From Octadecabacter sp. B2R22 (GTDB lineage Bacteria > Pseudomonadota > Alphaproteobacteria > Rhodobacterales > Rhodobacteraceae), in assembly GCF_018861045.1 (NCBI RefSeq), contig NZ_JAHKQJ010000010.1:310001-374000 (forward strand): DNA of 64,000 nucleotides, given 5' to 3'. Both the position numbers and the translations under genes were made by a program. Under the pieces are notes generated by a model. It saw only the letters and a program-made list of their open reading frames with translations. It searched no databases and was not told the DNA's origin. Of the stretch, positions 35,160 to 43,795 are shown one piece after another. Position 1 is the stretch's first letter, and every line of letters starts with the position of its first letter.

Positions 35160-36715
35160 TCGCCGGCATCCGTATACCGAATTTCCGGTGTGTCAGACCC
35201 AGCTGCGACCTTTTCGCGCCGCACCAGCAAACGGTTGAGCGCATTGATATAGGCTTTGGCGCTGGCCACGACCGTGTCGGTGTCAGCGGATTGGCCCGTG
35301 GCAATGCGGCCGTCTTCTTCCATGCGCACAGATACGGTCGCTTGCGCGTCAGTGCCTTCGGTCACGGCGTGCACTTGGTAAAGCTGCAGTCGAGCGCCGT
35401 GCGGGAACAATGCCTTAACCGCATTGAATGTCGCATCAACGGGGCCATCGCCCGTTGCTGATGTACTGTGATCTTCGCCGTCGATTTCCAGAACCATGTC
35501 CGCCTTTTGCGGGCCGTTCATGCCGCATACGACTGTTAGGTCCTTCAGTTTCAAGCGGTCGTCTTCGGTGTTGTTCTGACGGATCAGCGCGATCAGGTCG
35601 TCATCAAAAACTTCCTTTTTACGGTCCGCTAGATCCTTGAAGCGTACGAATACGTCTTTCAGCTCGTTGTCGCCCATCTCGTAGCCGAGCTTTTCCAGTT
35701 TATCACGCAGTGCGGCGCGGCCAGAGTGTTTGCCCAGTGGAAGGGATGTGCCGCTCAGGCCGACGTCTTCGGGTTTCATCACCTCGAACGTCTCGCGGTT
35801 TTTCAACATGCCGTCTTGGTGGATGCCGGATTCATGGGCAAAGGCGTTCTTGCCGACGATGGCTTTGTTGAACTGCACAGGGAAGCCGGACACCGTCGCG
35901 ACTCGCCGCGATATGTTCATTATCTTGGTTGTGTCGATCTTGGTATTGTACGGCATGATGTCCTTGCGGACTTTCATCGCCATAACGACTTCTTCGAGTG
36001 CGGTGTTACCAGCACGTTCGCCCAAGCCATTGATTGTGCATTCAATTTGGCGCGCGCCACCCGCAACAGCGGCCAGCGAGTTCGCGGTCGCCATGCCAAG
36101 GTCATTGTGACAATGGGTTGAGAAGATCACGGTGTCTGCGTTGTCGACTTCGGCAATCAGGCGTTTGATCAGATCAGCGGATTCGACAGGTTCGGTATAG
36201 CCCACGGTGTCTGGGATGTTGATCGTCGTCGCACCTGCTTTGATCGCGATATCAACTGTGCGTTTCAGGAAACCCCATTCGGTGCGGGTCGCGTCCATGG
36301 AGGACCATTGAACGTTGTCACACAGGTTGCGGGCATGGGTGACGCACTCATGGATGCGGTCTGCCATTTCATCCATAGTCAGGTTCGGGATCGCGCGGTG
36401 CAGTGGGGACGTGCCGATAAACGTATGAATGCGCGGGGATTTGGCGTGTTTCACGGCTTCCCAGCAGCGGTCGATGTCTTTGAAGTTGGCACGAGACAGC
36501 CCGCAGATCGTTGATCTATCGGCGCGTCGCGCGATCTCGGACACCGCATTAAAGTCGCCCTCAGACGCAATCGGAAAACCCGCTTCGATGATGTCGACGC
36601 CCATGTCGTCCAGCATTTCAGCAATTTCCAGTTTCTCGTCGTGAGTCATTGTCGCGCCTGGGGATTGCTCGCCGTCGCGCAGAGTCGTGTCAAAGATCAG
36701 AACTTGATCGGTCAT
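35156..36715 (-). CDS. leuA: 2-isopropylmalate synthase
   Basis: A 519-residue enzyme that condenses 2-oxoisovalerate with acetyl-CoA, the first committed step of leucine synthesis. The catalytic TIM-barrel motifs are DTTLRDGEQSPGATM (residues 9-23) and STHCHNDLGMATAN (metal-binding His pair, about 199-212). GLGERAGNTALEEVVMAM and HESGIHQDGMLK follow. The C-terminal LeuA allosteric (dimer) domain is present from about 390, so it should be feedback-inhibited by leucine. Start ATG 36715 has AAGGA 9 nt upstream. A leucine-rich leader ORF lies 75 nt upstream. Confidence 0.96.
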   Translation of the reverse strand: MTDQVLIFDTTLRDGEQSPGATMTHDEKLEIAEMLDDMGVDIIEAGFPIASEGDFNAVSEIARRADRSTICGLSRANFKDIDRCWEAVKHAKSPRIHTFIGTSPLHRAIPNLTMDEMADRIHECVTHARNLCDNVQWSSMDATRTEWGFLKRTVDIAIKAGATTINIPDTVGYTEPVESADLIKRLIAEVDNADTVIFSTHCHNDLGMATANSLAAVAGGARQIECTINGLGERAGNTALEEVVMAMKVRKDIMPYNTKIDTTKIMNISRRVATVSGFPVQFNKAIVGKNAFAHESGIHQDGMLKNRETFEVMKPEDVGLSGTSLPLGKHSGRAALRDKLEKLGYEMGDNELKDVFVRFKDLADRKKEVFDDDLIALIRQNNTEDDRLKLKDLTVVCGMNGPQKADMVLEIDGEDHSTSATGDGPVDATFNAVKALFPHGARLQLYQVHAVTEGTDAQATVSVRMEEDGRIATGQSADTDTVVASAKAYINALNRLLVRREKVAAGSDTPEIRYTDAGE

Positions 36716-36846
36716 TTTGGTATTTCCTTGTTTTCCTTAGTGTTTCTTGGCGCGATCAATCCCCTGAGCGGTCGCGCCGAAGGGCACGCTCAGAGGCGAC
36801 TAAGGAGGAGGCCGAGGAGCGGCCGGATATATGCGATCTGCATCAT
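36716..36846 (-). promoter_or_regulatory. Candidate leucine attenuation leader of leuA
   Basis: Between the leader ORF and leuA (reading the minus strand) are mutually exclusive pairings: GTCGC with GCGAC; TGAGCG with CGCTCA; GGCGCGA with TCGCGCC. In addition TCCTTAGT inside the leader's leucine codons (36806-36799) is a perfect 8-nt complement of ACTAAGGA (36741-36734), 20 nt before the leuA start. The last stem is followed by AAGAAACACTAAGG, with no U-run, so classical Rho-independent attenuation is not evident; control at translation initiation or by Rho is possible. Whole arrangement is inferred from sequence. Confidence 0.55.
36790..36846 (-). CDS. Leucine leader peptide (LeuL-type), 18 aa
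   Basis: A short ORF, ATG 36846 to TGA 36790, encoding MMQIAYIRPLLGLLLSRL: six leucines among the last nine residues, including runs LL and LLL, with codons CTC CTC .. CTC CTC CTT. It ends 74 nt before leuA on the same strand. Leucine-rich leader peptides before leuA are an established attenuation device in many proteobacteria, and predicted in alphaproteobacteria. The ribosome-binding site is weak. Confidence rests on composition, position and the overlapping alternative RNA pairings. Confidence 0.6.
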   Translation of the reverse strand: MMQIAYIRPLLGLLLSRL

Positions 36847-36934
36847 GGGTGCGACTATACTCACAGGATTTCGTTTTGGAAGGGGGTGGTGCAAATTATA
36901 TGGACGCAGGCTGTGGCTGCCGTAAGCTGGGTGA

Positions 36935-37594
36935 ATGAATAAAGCATTGGTCATTGGCACATCGGGCGGAATTGGGTCCGCTTTGGCGCAAGAGTTGCAG
37001 TCACGCGGCTTTGCTGTAACTGGCGTATCGCGATCTGGCGACGGGTTGGATGTAACTGACAAGGATTCGGTTGAACGTGTCTTGCGCGGGCTTGAGGGGC
37101 CGTTTGATGCAATCTTCGTGGCGATTGGGACGTTGGCCGCAGGCGGTGCGCCCGAAAAGGCGCTCAGCGCGATTGATCCAGCACGGATGGTGGATATCTA
37201 TGCTGTAAATGCCGTTGGGCCTGCGTTGGTCTTGGCGCAGCTGGAACGGCTGTTGCCGACGGACCGCGCTAGTTTCGTCGGGGTCTTGTCTGCGCGGGTT
37301 GGATCGATTGGCGATAATAAAATCGGCGGGTGGCATTCTTATCGGGCGTCCAAGGCGGCTTTGAACCAGATTGTTCGCGGCGCGGCGATCGAATTTGGGC
37401 GCAAGCGGCGCAATGCCGTGGTCGTTGCCTTGCATCCAGGCACGGTCGCAACCGAATTTACCCGCGATTATCCTGCCCACAAAAAGGTGTCAGCCAAAGA
37501 CGCGGCGGCGAACCTTTGTGACGTGATGAAGCGGTTAGAACCCTCCCAGTCGGGTCGATTTTTTGCCTATGATGGCGTTGAGATAGATTGGTGA
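36935..37594 (+). CDS. Short-chain dehydrogenase/reductase
   Basis: A 219-residue SDR. The nucleotide-binding motif GTSGGIGSALAQEL is at residues 8-21 and the catalytic Tyr-Lys pair is in SYRASKAALNQ (about 135). Sequence features such as IGDNKIGGWHSYRASKAA resemble the C-factor-like SDR subgroup. Substrate is unknown. It is divergent from leuA (leader between) and its stop overlaps the acetyltransferase start by 4 nt (GTGA). Confidence 0.88.
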   Translation: MNKALVIGTSGGIGSALAQELQSRGFAVTGVSRSGDGLDVTDKDSVERVLRGLEGPFDAIFVAIGTLAAGGAPEKALSAIDPARMVDIYAVNAVGPALVLAQLERLLPTDRASFVGVLSARVGSIGDNKIGGWHSYRASKAALNQIVRGAAIEFGRKRRNAVVVALHPGTVATEFTRDYPAHKKVSAKDAAANLCDVMKRLEPSQSGRFFAYDGVEIDW

Positions 37595-38046
37595 GAGATG
37601 TGCGACGCCTGCACGCGGATGATCCTGCATTGGCGCAGGCTTTGGATGTCATGCGGGGCGCGTTTGCAGGGATGAACGGGCGGATCAATCCGCCATCGTC
37701 ATTGGAAAGCATGACTGTTGATGATCTTCGCGATCCAGCGTCCGAAGTTTGGGTCTTTGGTCATCCTGTGGCCGGCACTGTGGTTCTGACGCCGAAACCT
37801 CGCGTGCTTTACGTTGGCAAGCTGGCGGTGGCGGGCAAGCGGCGCGGGGTTGGCCGGATGTTGATGGCAGTGGCCGAAGATCGAGCGCGCGCATTGAGGC
37901 TGGAGTGGCTCGAGCTGCAAAGCCGAGTAGAACTGGTAGAGGTTCACGCGGTGTTTAAGGCGCTAGGGTTTTCAGAAGTGATGCGAACGACCCATGAAGG
38001 GTTCAAGCGGCCGACCAGTATTACGTTTCGGAAAGCGGTTAGGTGA
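37591..38046 (+). CDS. GNAT-family N-acetyltransferase
   Basis: About 151 residues. The acetyl-CoA binding signature is VAGKRRGVGRMLMAVAEDRA (about 83-102), preceded by the beta-strand LYVGKLAV, and the C-terminal part carries the F-K-A-L-G-F segment usual in GNAT folds. Substrate is unknown. The start is GTG 37591, overlapping the SDR stop; a TTG one codon upstream and a GTG at 37600 are alternatives. Confidence 0.85.
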   Translation: MRDVRRLHADDPALAQALDVMRGAFAGMNGRINPPSSLESMTVDDLRDPASEVWVFGHPVAGTVVLTPKPRVLYVGKLAVAGKRRGVGRMLMAVAEDRARALRLEWLELQSRVELVEVHAVFKALGFSEVMRTTHEGFKRPTSITFRKAVR

Positions 38047-38246
38047 AAATGAACATCAACCAAATTCTTGCTGTCGATTGTTGTTGTTAACGGAGTGAAT
38101 CTTCCGGATCTTGAACTTTTAACGTTGGCTCAATAGCGAATAGTTCCCAGTATCATTGTTATTTGCGCAAAATTTTGGTACATTTTTATTGGTCCTCGAT
38201 TTTGAAGGGCTCTTTTTGAACGATACTAATTTTTGGAGCTATTATT

Positions 38247-38876
38247 ATGAAAAAGTTTATTGGCGCGTTAGCGCTTTCTATTGCTGCTTTCGGCTCAAGT
38301 TTTGCACAGGCTGCAACTTTGATTGTCGATGACGTGACGTTTGGTACGTCTTCCGTGTTGCGCGACACCACAAACAATCAAGATTTTCTTCGGCTCGATT
38401 TGACCATGGGGTATGGCTATAGCGGTATTTCTAGTGAATTCGGTGTTGGTGGTGATTTTGAAGGGTGGTCTGTTGCTTCTACAATGATCATGGATGCGTT
38501 GGGTGTTTCTGCCGGTGTCATTAACGGGTCTACAGATGTCGGGCAGATCGGTATCGCCGAGAGCCTTAGGGATTTCTTTTGCCCGGCAAGCACATGTGTC
38601 AACCTTTCGTCGACACATGAATATGCCCGAGGGTTGGTTAGTGATTCAACGGCTGTCGCTGGAACGGTGGACGCATTTTCGATTGGGCGCCGCTTCAATG
38701 TGGATCCCAACGAGGTTGATTTTCGGATCAGCGGTTACGGGGGTCTGAACGCCATCAATGAAGAGGTTTGGTTGACACGAACGGCGCTGACACCTGTGCC
38801 ACTTCCGGCTGCTGGCTGGCTGTTGATTGCCGGTTTGGCGGGCATGGGCGTTGTCGGCCGACGCAAGAAGGTTTGA
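38247..38876 (+). CDS. VPLPA-CTERM sorted exported protein
   Basis: A 209-residue protein with a signal peptide (MKKFIGALALSIAAFGSSFAQA|A) and a C-terminal sorting tail: VPLPAAGWLLIAGLAGMG followed by VVGRRKKV. This is the VPLPA-CTERM variant of PEP-CTERM, recognised by a dedicated exosortase; processing would release the mature protein to the cell surface or matrix. The middle region (about 25-180) matches nothing I know and contains one CPASTC pair. ATG 38247 has GGAG upstream. No exosortase is in the window. It is monocistronic with its own terminator. Confidence 0.85.
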   Translation: MKKFIGALALSIAAFGSSFAQAATLIVDDVTFGTSSVLRDTTNNQDFLRLDLTMGYGYSGISSEFGVGGDFEGWSVASTMIMDALGVSAGVINGSTDVGQIGIAESLRDFFCPASTCVNLSSTHEYARGLVSDSTAVAGTVDAFSIGRRFNVDPNEVDFRISGYGGLNAINEEVWLTRTALTPVPLPAAGWLLIAGLAGMGVVGRRKKV

Positions 38877-38902
38877 CTGGCAGTCTTCGGAGCAAAGTAA
38901 AG

Positions 38903-38924
38903 CGCCCCCATACGGGGGCGTTTT
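38903..38924 (+). terminator. Rho-independent terminator
   Basis: CGCCCCC (38903-38909) and GGGGGCG (38914-38920) form a 7-bp GC stem with an ATAC loop, followed by TTTTC. It ends the VPLPA-CTERM gene 26 nt after its stop. Confidence 0.88.
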
Positions 38925-39005
38925 CATTCCAACGGAGGCGTTTCGTCTCACGTTTCGAAGTGGATCAGGTTGGTTGAATGCATGTCTATAAACCTGACGC
39001 TGTTT

Positions 39006-39446
39006 TTAGGGCGCAATTTGAACCGTTATTCCAATCGATCGCCAATCCGCTGGATCGTCTGACAAACCCAAAACGCTCATGGATTCTGACCCAGCTAGTC
39101 CACGACCTTCGAAAACTACTGAAATATTAGTCACTGTCAGACCGTCCCTAGAGACTAGGCAGGAAATTGCACCTTCGACATCTCCGAACGCGCTTTGAAA
39201 TTTGACTGCCGTATACGTCGCCAGAAAACCAATACTCGATTGAGCAATTTGATTGGCATCTAAGGAAATGCCGTTTAGCCCTCTGAACCCCGGAGCGATT
39301 GCGTCTTCGAATGAAGCGGTGCAGGCGGCATCTACGCCTTCGAAGACGGGCTGGGTTTAATTGTATGCCCGTGAAACGGACAAGCTCTGGGCTGATACTG
39401 GCGTCGCGATGCCCAAAATAAAAGCGGTCGCTATCTTTAAATACAC
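39006..39446 (-). pseudogene. Secreted-protein gene interrupted by a nonsense codon
   Basis: On the minus strand GTG 39446 opens a frame that begins with a good signal peptide (basic start, hydrophobic TAFILGIATPVSA, then QSLSVSRAYN) but hits TAA at 39359-39357 after 29 codons. The very same frame then runs on for 116 codons (TQPVFEGVDAACTASFEDA...) to TAA 39008-39006, with two cysteines and coding-like composition. A single substitution would restore a 146-residue exported protein. It begins 18 nt after the MORN gene stop, so it was probably in that operon. Sequencing error, stop readthrough or true decay are all possible. Confidence 0.6.
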
Positions 39447-39463
39447 TCGGGATATTTCGTTTT

Positions 39464-40903
39464 TCACTCGGTCGCCGCATCCTCAACCACAACACCGTCC
39501 GTTGCTGGGTTCGCTGTGCCTTGGGTCACCAATGCGCCGTCTTGCCATTCGCCCTCAGCCACTTGGCCTGAGGCGGCGTAAGTCATTGTGCCTTCGCCTT
39601 GGCGGCGGCCCGAGCGGAACATGCCGCTGTAGATGTCGCCATTGGTGTATGTTGCAACGCCAAGGCCAGAGATTTCGCCTGTGTCCCATTGGCCTTCATA
39701 TGTGAAACCGTCGGCCATGGTGATTTTACCTGCCCCGTTGCGTTGGCCGCCTGCAAATTCGCCCTCATAGATTGTGCCATCGGCGTACGTCGCCGTGCCA
39801 AAGCCTTCGCGTTGGCCGTTCGCCCATGTGCCGACATAGGTATAGCCATCCGCATACGTCATCGTGCCTTGGCCATGGTTCTTCGCATTAAGGAATTCAC
39901 CTTCATAGACCAGCCCGTTTTCGTATGTCGCAACGCCAGTGCCGTTGATAACGCCAGACTCCCAGCCGCCTGCATAGGTCGAACCGTCGGGATAGGTGAT
40001 CGTCCCTGTTCCATGGGCAAGGTCGTTTTCAAAAGTACCCGCATAGGTGGAGCCGTCGGGATAGGTGACTTCACCAGTGCCCTCAATCTGACCTTCGGAC
40101 CATTGCCCCGCATAGCGGTAGCCGTCAGCGCCCGTAAATGTACCGTCGCCGTCGCGCAGGTCGTTCACAAAGCCGCCTTGGTATACGTCGCCGTTGGCAT
40201 AAGTAACGGTGCCCGTGCCCGCACGCTTGCCGTCAACAAGGTCACCTTCATAGATGTCGCCGTTGGGCTGGGTGAGGCGGCCTGTGCCGCTCATCTGGCC
40301 GGCGTTCCACGTGCCTGCATAAATTAGGCCGTCTGCCATGGTCAGAGTGCCGACGCCTTGGCGTTCGCCATCCGAAAGGGTGCCTTGATAGATCGCACCG
40401 TCAGGGTAGGTGATCGTACCTTCGCCTTCTTTGACGCCATTGACCCATGGGCCTTCGTAAATGTAGCCGCCGGGGCTGCGCATGGTGCCTTGGCCGTGGT
40501 GCATGGCATTTCGGAAGTCGCCTTCATAGACGACGCCATTGGCATAGCGCGCAATGCCACGTCCCGTGATCTTTCCGTCCAGCCAATCGCCTTCATAAGT
40601 GCCGCCATCGGCAAAGTTGATCACGCCAAAGCCCTCGGGTTTGCCTGCTGCGAACTGGCCTTCGTAGATAGACCCATTGGGGAAACGCGCTGTGCCTTGG
40701 CCGCGAATCTCTCCTTCGAACCATTCGCCGGTGTATTCATAGCCGTTGGGCAGGGTGTATGTGCCTTGGCCGTGTTGCAGCCCCGCGAGGAATTGGCCCT
40801 CGTAGATGCCGCCATCGTCGTATTGTTTCGTCTGCACAGATTGGGACAGTGCAGGGTTTGCCAGCAATAGAGCGGCGATCAATGGAGTGGCGAGGCGCAA
40901 CAT
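39464..40903 (-). CDS. Exported MORN-repeat protein, 18 full repeats
   Basis: A 479-residue protein with a signal peptide (MLRLATPLIAALLLANPALS|Q) followed by 18 consecutive 23-residue MORN repeats (about residues 34-447; consensus YEGxFxxGxxxGxGTxxYxxGxx) and a partial nineteenth, then a short acidic C-terminus. There is no catalytic domain. MORN repeats fold as an elongated beta-hairpin array; bacterial secreted examples are poorly understood, with surface binding or scaffolding inferred. The start ATG 40903 is chosen for the signal peptide; the frame stays open 75 codons further upstream, without signal-like content. A broken secreted-protein gene follows directly. Confidence 0.88.
   Translation of the reverse strand: MLRLATPLIAALLLANPALSQSVQTKQYDDGGIYEGQFLAGLQHGQGTYTLPNGYEYTGEWFEGEIRGQGTARFPNGSIYEGQFAAGKPEGFGVINFADGGTYEGDWLDGKITGRGIARYANGVVYEGDFRNAMHHGQGTMRSPGGYIYEGPWVNGVKEGEGTITYPDGAIYQGTLSDGERQGVGTLTMADGLIYAGTWNAGQMSGTGRLTQPNGDIYEGDLVDGKRAGTGTVTYANGDVYQGGFVNDLRDGDGTFTGADGYRYAGQWSEGQIEGTGEVTYPDGSTYAGTFENDLAHGTGTITYPDGSTYAGGWESGVINGTGVATYENGLVYEGEFLNAKNHGQGTMTYADGYTYVGTWANGQREGFGTATYADGTIYEGEFAGGQRNGAGKITMADGFTYEGQWDTGEISGLGVATYTNGDIYSGMFRSGRRQGEGTMTYAASGQVAEGEWQDGALVTQGTANPATDGVVVEDAATE
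39563..40804 (-). repeat. Eighteen 69-bp in-frame coding repeats (MORN array)
   Basis: The array encodes 18 tandem 23-codon units. At DNA level the units are diverged, but the period leaves long open frames in antisense and other frames, including 242- and 170-codon frames on the plus strand; these are shadows. Unit spacing is exact, with no insertions, from residue 34 to 447. Confidence 0.85.
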
Positions 40904-41040
40904 AGGGGCAGGTCTTTCATGCGAAATTTGGCAAAGAATAGGCGGAGTACGCATGTAAGACAACGGGGCTTTCGCGGGTTCGGCTTCCCCTTGCCGTTCA
41001 TCGGCATTAAGTGGGGGTAAGACGCACGAAAGGTCGCACC

Positions 41041-42720
41041 ATGAGCAAGAGTTTTCGCCTAACGATGGCGCAGTTGAATCCGACAGTCGGGGATATCGCA
41101 GGTAATGCAGCCAAGGCGAAGGCCGCATGGGATGAAGCCCGTGCTGCGGACGCGGATATGGTCATGCTACCAGAGATGTTTTTGGTCGGGTATCAGACGC
41201 AAGATTTGATCGTAAAACCTGCTTTTCAAGAAGCCGCCCGTGATGCGTTGGAAGCTTTGGCGAAAGAATGCGCAGATGGTCCGATGCTGGGCATTGGCGG
41301 GCCGTTGGCCGAGGTGTCGGATGAAGGTGCCAAGCTCCACAATGCCTATTTCATTCTGAAGGGCGGCAAGGTGCACGCCACAACACGCAAGTATTTCTTG
41401 CCTAACTTCAATGTCTTCGATGAGGTCCGCCTGTTTTCACGCTCGGATATGCAAGGCCCTTGGGATGCGGGTGATTTACGCATTGGCACACCGATCTGCG
41501 AGGATTCTTGGTATCCTGACGTTTGCGAGGCCATGGTCGAAAGCGGCGCTGACGTTTTGATGGTGCCCAATGGCAGCCCATATTTCCGCGACAAACATGA
41601 ATACCGCATGAACCAGATGGTTGCGCGGGTGACGGAATGTGATGTGCCGTTGGTTTATCTAAATATGGTCGGCGGGCAGGATGACCAAGTGTTTGATGGC
41701 GGGTCTTTTGTGCTGAACAAACACGGCGCCTTGGCGGTGCAACTGCCTTGGTTCGACGAGGCCATCGTCCATGTTGATTTCACCCAAACCGATGATGGCT
41801 GGGTGGCTGAGAGCGGCGAAAAAATCTTGGAACCAGACAGTCTGGAAACCGATTATGCCGCCATCGTGATGGGCCTGCGCGATTACATGGCAAAGACGGG
41901 TTTCAAAAAGGTCCTGTTGGGACTGTCAGGTGGCGTGGATTCGGCGATTGTGGCGGCGATTGCGGCTGATGCTTTGGGGCCAGAAAACGTGCGCTGTGTG
42001 ATGTTGCCGTCCGAGTATACCTCAGAGGGGTCTTTAACGGATGCCAAAGCTGCGGCCGCGGCGCTGGGCGTGACCTATGATATCGTGCCAATCGGCCCGA
42101 CCCGCGATGCGGTGACAGAAACCTTGGCCCCGCTGTTTGCTGGGTTGGATGAAGGTCTAACCGAAGAAAACATTCAAAGCCGTATTCGCGGCCTGCTGCT
42201 TATGGCGCAGTCCAACAAGTTTGGGGAAATGCTGCTGACGACAGGCAATAAATCCGAAGTCGCAGTGGGTTATGCTACGATTTATGGGGATATGGCTGGT
42301 GGATATAATCCGATCAAAGACCTCTATAAAACGCGGGTATTTGATATTTGCCGCTGGCGGAATGCTAATCATCGCCCGTGGATGAAAGCCCTAGAAGGCG
42401 AAATGATCCCTGTTGCGATCATCGACAAACCGCCAAGTGCTGAGCTGCGCGATGATCAAAAAGACAGTGACAGCCTGCCCGAATACGACGTGCTGGATGG
42501 CATTCTTGAAATGCTGGTGGATGAAGAGGCGAGCGTCGCTGATTGCGTTGCGGCAGGTTATGATCGCGCGATCGTCAAGAAAATCGAACACCTGCTTTAT
42601 ATTAGTGAATACAAACGTTTCCAATCTGCTCCGGGTCCAAGGTTGTCGATGAAGGCCTTTTGGCTGGACCGAAGGTATCCAATCGTAAATCGCTGGCGCG
42701 ACAACAGCGGCCAGACCTAA
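41041..42720 (+). CDS. nadE: Glutamine-dependent NAD+ synthetase
   Basis: A 559-residue two-domain enzyme. The N-terminal glutaminase (nitrilase fold) carries the Glu in LPEMFLVGY, Lys in RKYFLPNFNVFDE and Cys in GTPICEDSWYPD. The synthetase domain carries the PP-loop LLGLSGGVDSAIVAAIA (about 305) and TTGNKSEVAVGY. It amidates nicotinic acid adenine dinucleotide to NAD+ using glutamine. The start ATG 41041 has GAAAGG 8 nt upstream; a longer in-frame GTG start at 41011 is less likely. Convergent overlap of 4 nt with the PfkB gene. Confidence 0.95.
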   Translation: MSKSFRLTMAQLNPTVGDIAGNAAKAKAAWDEARAADADMVMLPEMFLVGYQTQDLIVKPAFQEAARDALEALAKECADGPMLGIGGPLAEVSDEGAKLHNAYFILKGGKVHATTRKYFLPNFNVFDEVRLFSRSDMQGPWDAGDLRIGTPICEDSWYPDVCEAMVESGADVLMVPNGSPYFRDKHEYRMNQMVARVTECDVPLVYLNMVGGQDDQVFDGGSFVLNKHGALAVQLPWFDEAIVHVDFTQTDDGWVAESGEKILEPDSLETDYAAIVMGLRDYMAKTGFKKVLLGLSGGVDSAIVAAIAADALGPENVRCVMLPSEYTSEGSLTDAKAAAAALGVTYDIVPIGPTRDAVTETLAPLFAGLDEGLTEENIQSRIRGLLLMAQSNKFGEMLLTTGNKSEVAVGYATIYGDMAGGYNPIKDLYKTRVFDICRWRNANHRPWMKALEGEMIPVAIIDKPPSAELRDDQKDSDSLPEYDVLDGILEMLVDEEASVADCVAAGYDRAIVKKIEHLLYISEYKRFQSAPGPRLSMKAFWLDRRYPIVNRWRDNSGQT

Positions 42721-43679
42721 AGCGTTTCGATCTGAGTTTGGAGCAGCACGTTTTCGAAGTCGGACAACAAACAAAGTTGCGTGCCTTCGGTCATGCACGC
42801 CGCTGAAGCAGCCGCGGCGCCATAACGAAATGCGTCTTCCATGGGCAAATCGCGCGCGAGCGCCATAGTCAGCCCGCCAAGAAAACTGTCGCCGGCACCG
42901 ACACGTGACCGAACTTCGACGTTTGCTGCATTGACGCGGAGCTGTTGTTGCCCGTCGGCCAGCACAGAACCGTCACGCCCGCGCGCCACAATGACGGTTC
43001 GGGCAGCCCCTTGGTCGACCAGATATTTGGCGAAATCCGCGCTGTCCTTGCGTGTTACCAGTGGTCGCCGCGCGAGGGTTTCGGCCTCGCGCTGGTCCAT
43101 CCGAAGCATAAAGGGCGGTCTATCTTGACCCGCAGCCAGATGCGCAAGGGCAGGGCCAGACGTGTCGATCAGGATTTCCGCATCGGTTTGCGAAAGGTCC
43201 TGACAGATTTCGGCGTATAGGTCCGGCGCGGCACCGTTTGGTCCGCTTCCAGATAGGACGACGAACCCGTTGGGCTGAGTGACAGATACCAACGACATCC
43301 GCATCGCCTGCAATTGCGCCGCGTTCCAATCTGGACCCGCGAGCATGAATCGGAACTGTTCGCTTGTGCTAAGGTCGGTAACGGCAAGGCTTTGACGGGT
43401 GTCCCCTGGGGCGTCATAGGCAATGATATCCAGTCCAGCTTTTTCCAGAAGCTGCTGAACCGTGTCGCCCGTATTCCCCCCAAGCGCCACGAACGGCCGC
43501 GCGGTGCCGCCGAGCTGATGGATTGCACGCGCGACATTCAGCCCGCCACCGCCCGGGTCCGGATCTGGTTGGGTGCAGCGCAGCTTTTCGTTTGGCCGCA
43601 CTTGGGGCGCGGATGTCGCCAGATCAAGTGCCGGGTTTAGAGTAACGGTTAGGATGTCACGCACAACGTCGCCTTTCAT
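42717..43679 (-). CDS. PfkB-family sugar-phosphate kinase (1-phosphofructokinase-like)
   Basis: A 320-residue ribokinase-fold kinase of the hexose-phosphate branch. It begins with the typical TVTLNPALDL, then PGGGGLNVARAIHQLGG, and ends with signature 2, RVGAGDSFLGGLTMAL near residue 252, whose Asp is the catalytic base. Candidates are 1-phosphofructokinase, tagatose-6-phosphate kinase or the minor 6-phosphofructokinase; the sequence alone does not decide. No PTS or sugar genes lie nearby. Confidence 0.88.
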   Translation of the reverse strand: MKGDVVRDILTVTLNPALDLATSAPQVRPNEKLRCTQPDPDPGGGGLNVARAIHQLGGTARPFVALGGNTGDTVQQLLEKAGLDIIAYDAPGDTRQSLAVTDLSTSEQFRFMLAGPDWNAAQLQAMRMSLVSVTQPNGFVVLSGSGPNGAAPDLYAEICQDLSQTDAEILIDTSGPALAHLAAGQDRPPFMLRMDQREAETLARRPLVTRKDSADFAKYLVDQGAARTVIVARGRDGSVLADGQQQLRVNAANVEVRSRVGAGDSFLGGLTMALARDLPMEDAFRYGAAAASAACMTEGTQLCLLSDFENVLLQTQIETL

Positions 43680-43795
43680 AGCCTCAAAACGGACCTGCTA
43701 TTGAAGCATTAAGTGACAGGTTTCTGAGTGCAAGCAAGTTAGGCGACACATGCACTACGCCGTGTTATTCTGTCTGCGATAGCATGGAGGTTTCT

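Noticed and set aside
39148-39495. 115-codon minus-strand frame overlapping the end of the MORN gene
   Set aside because: Arg/Cys-rich composition typical of a shifted frame; the neighbouring frame carries the signal peptide and coherent body reported as a pseudogene.
39599-40870. Long open frames (242 and 170 codons) on the plus strand across the MORN gene
   Set aside because: They follow the 69-bp repeat period in antisense, lack ribosome-binding sites and mirror the repeat; the minus-strand frame has a signal peptide and MORN motifs.
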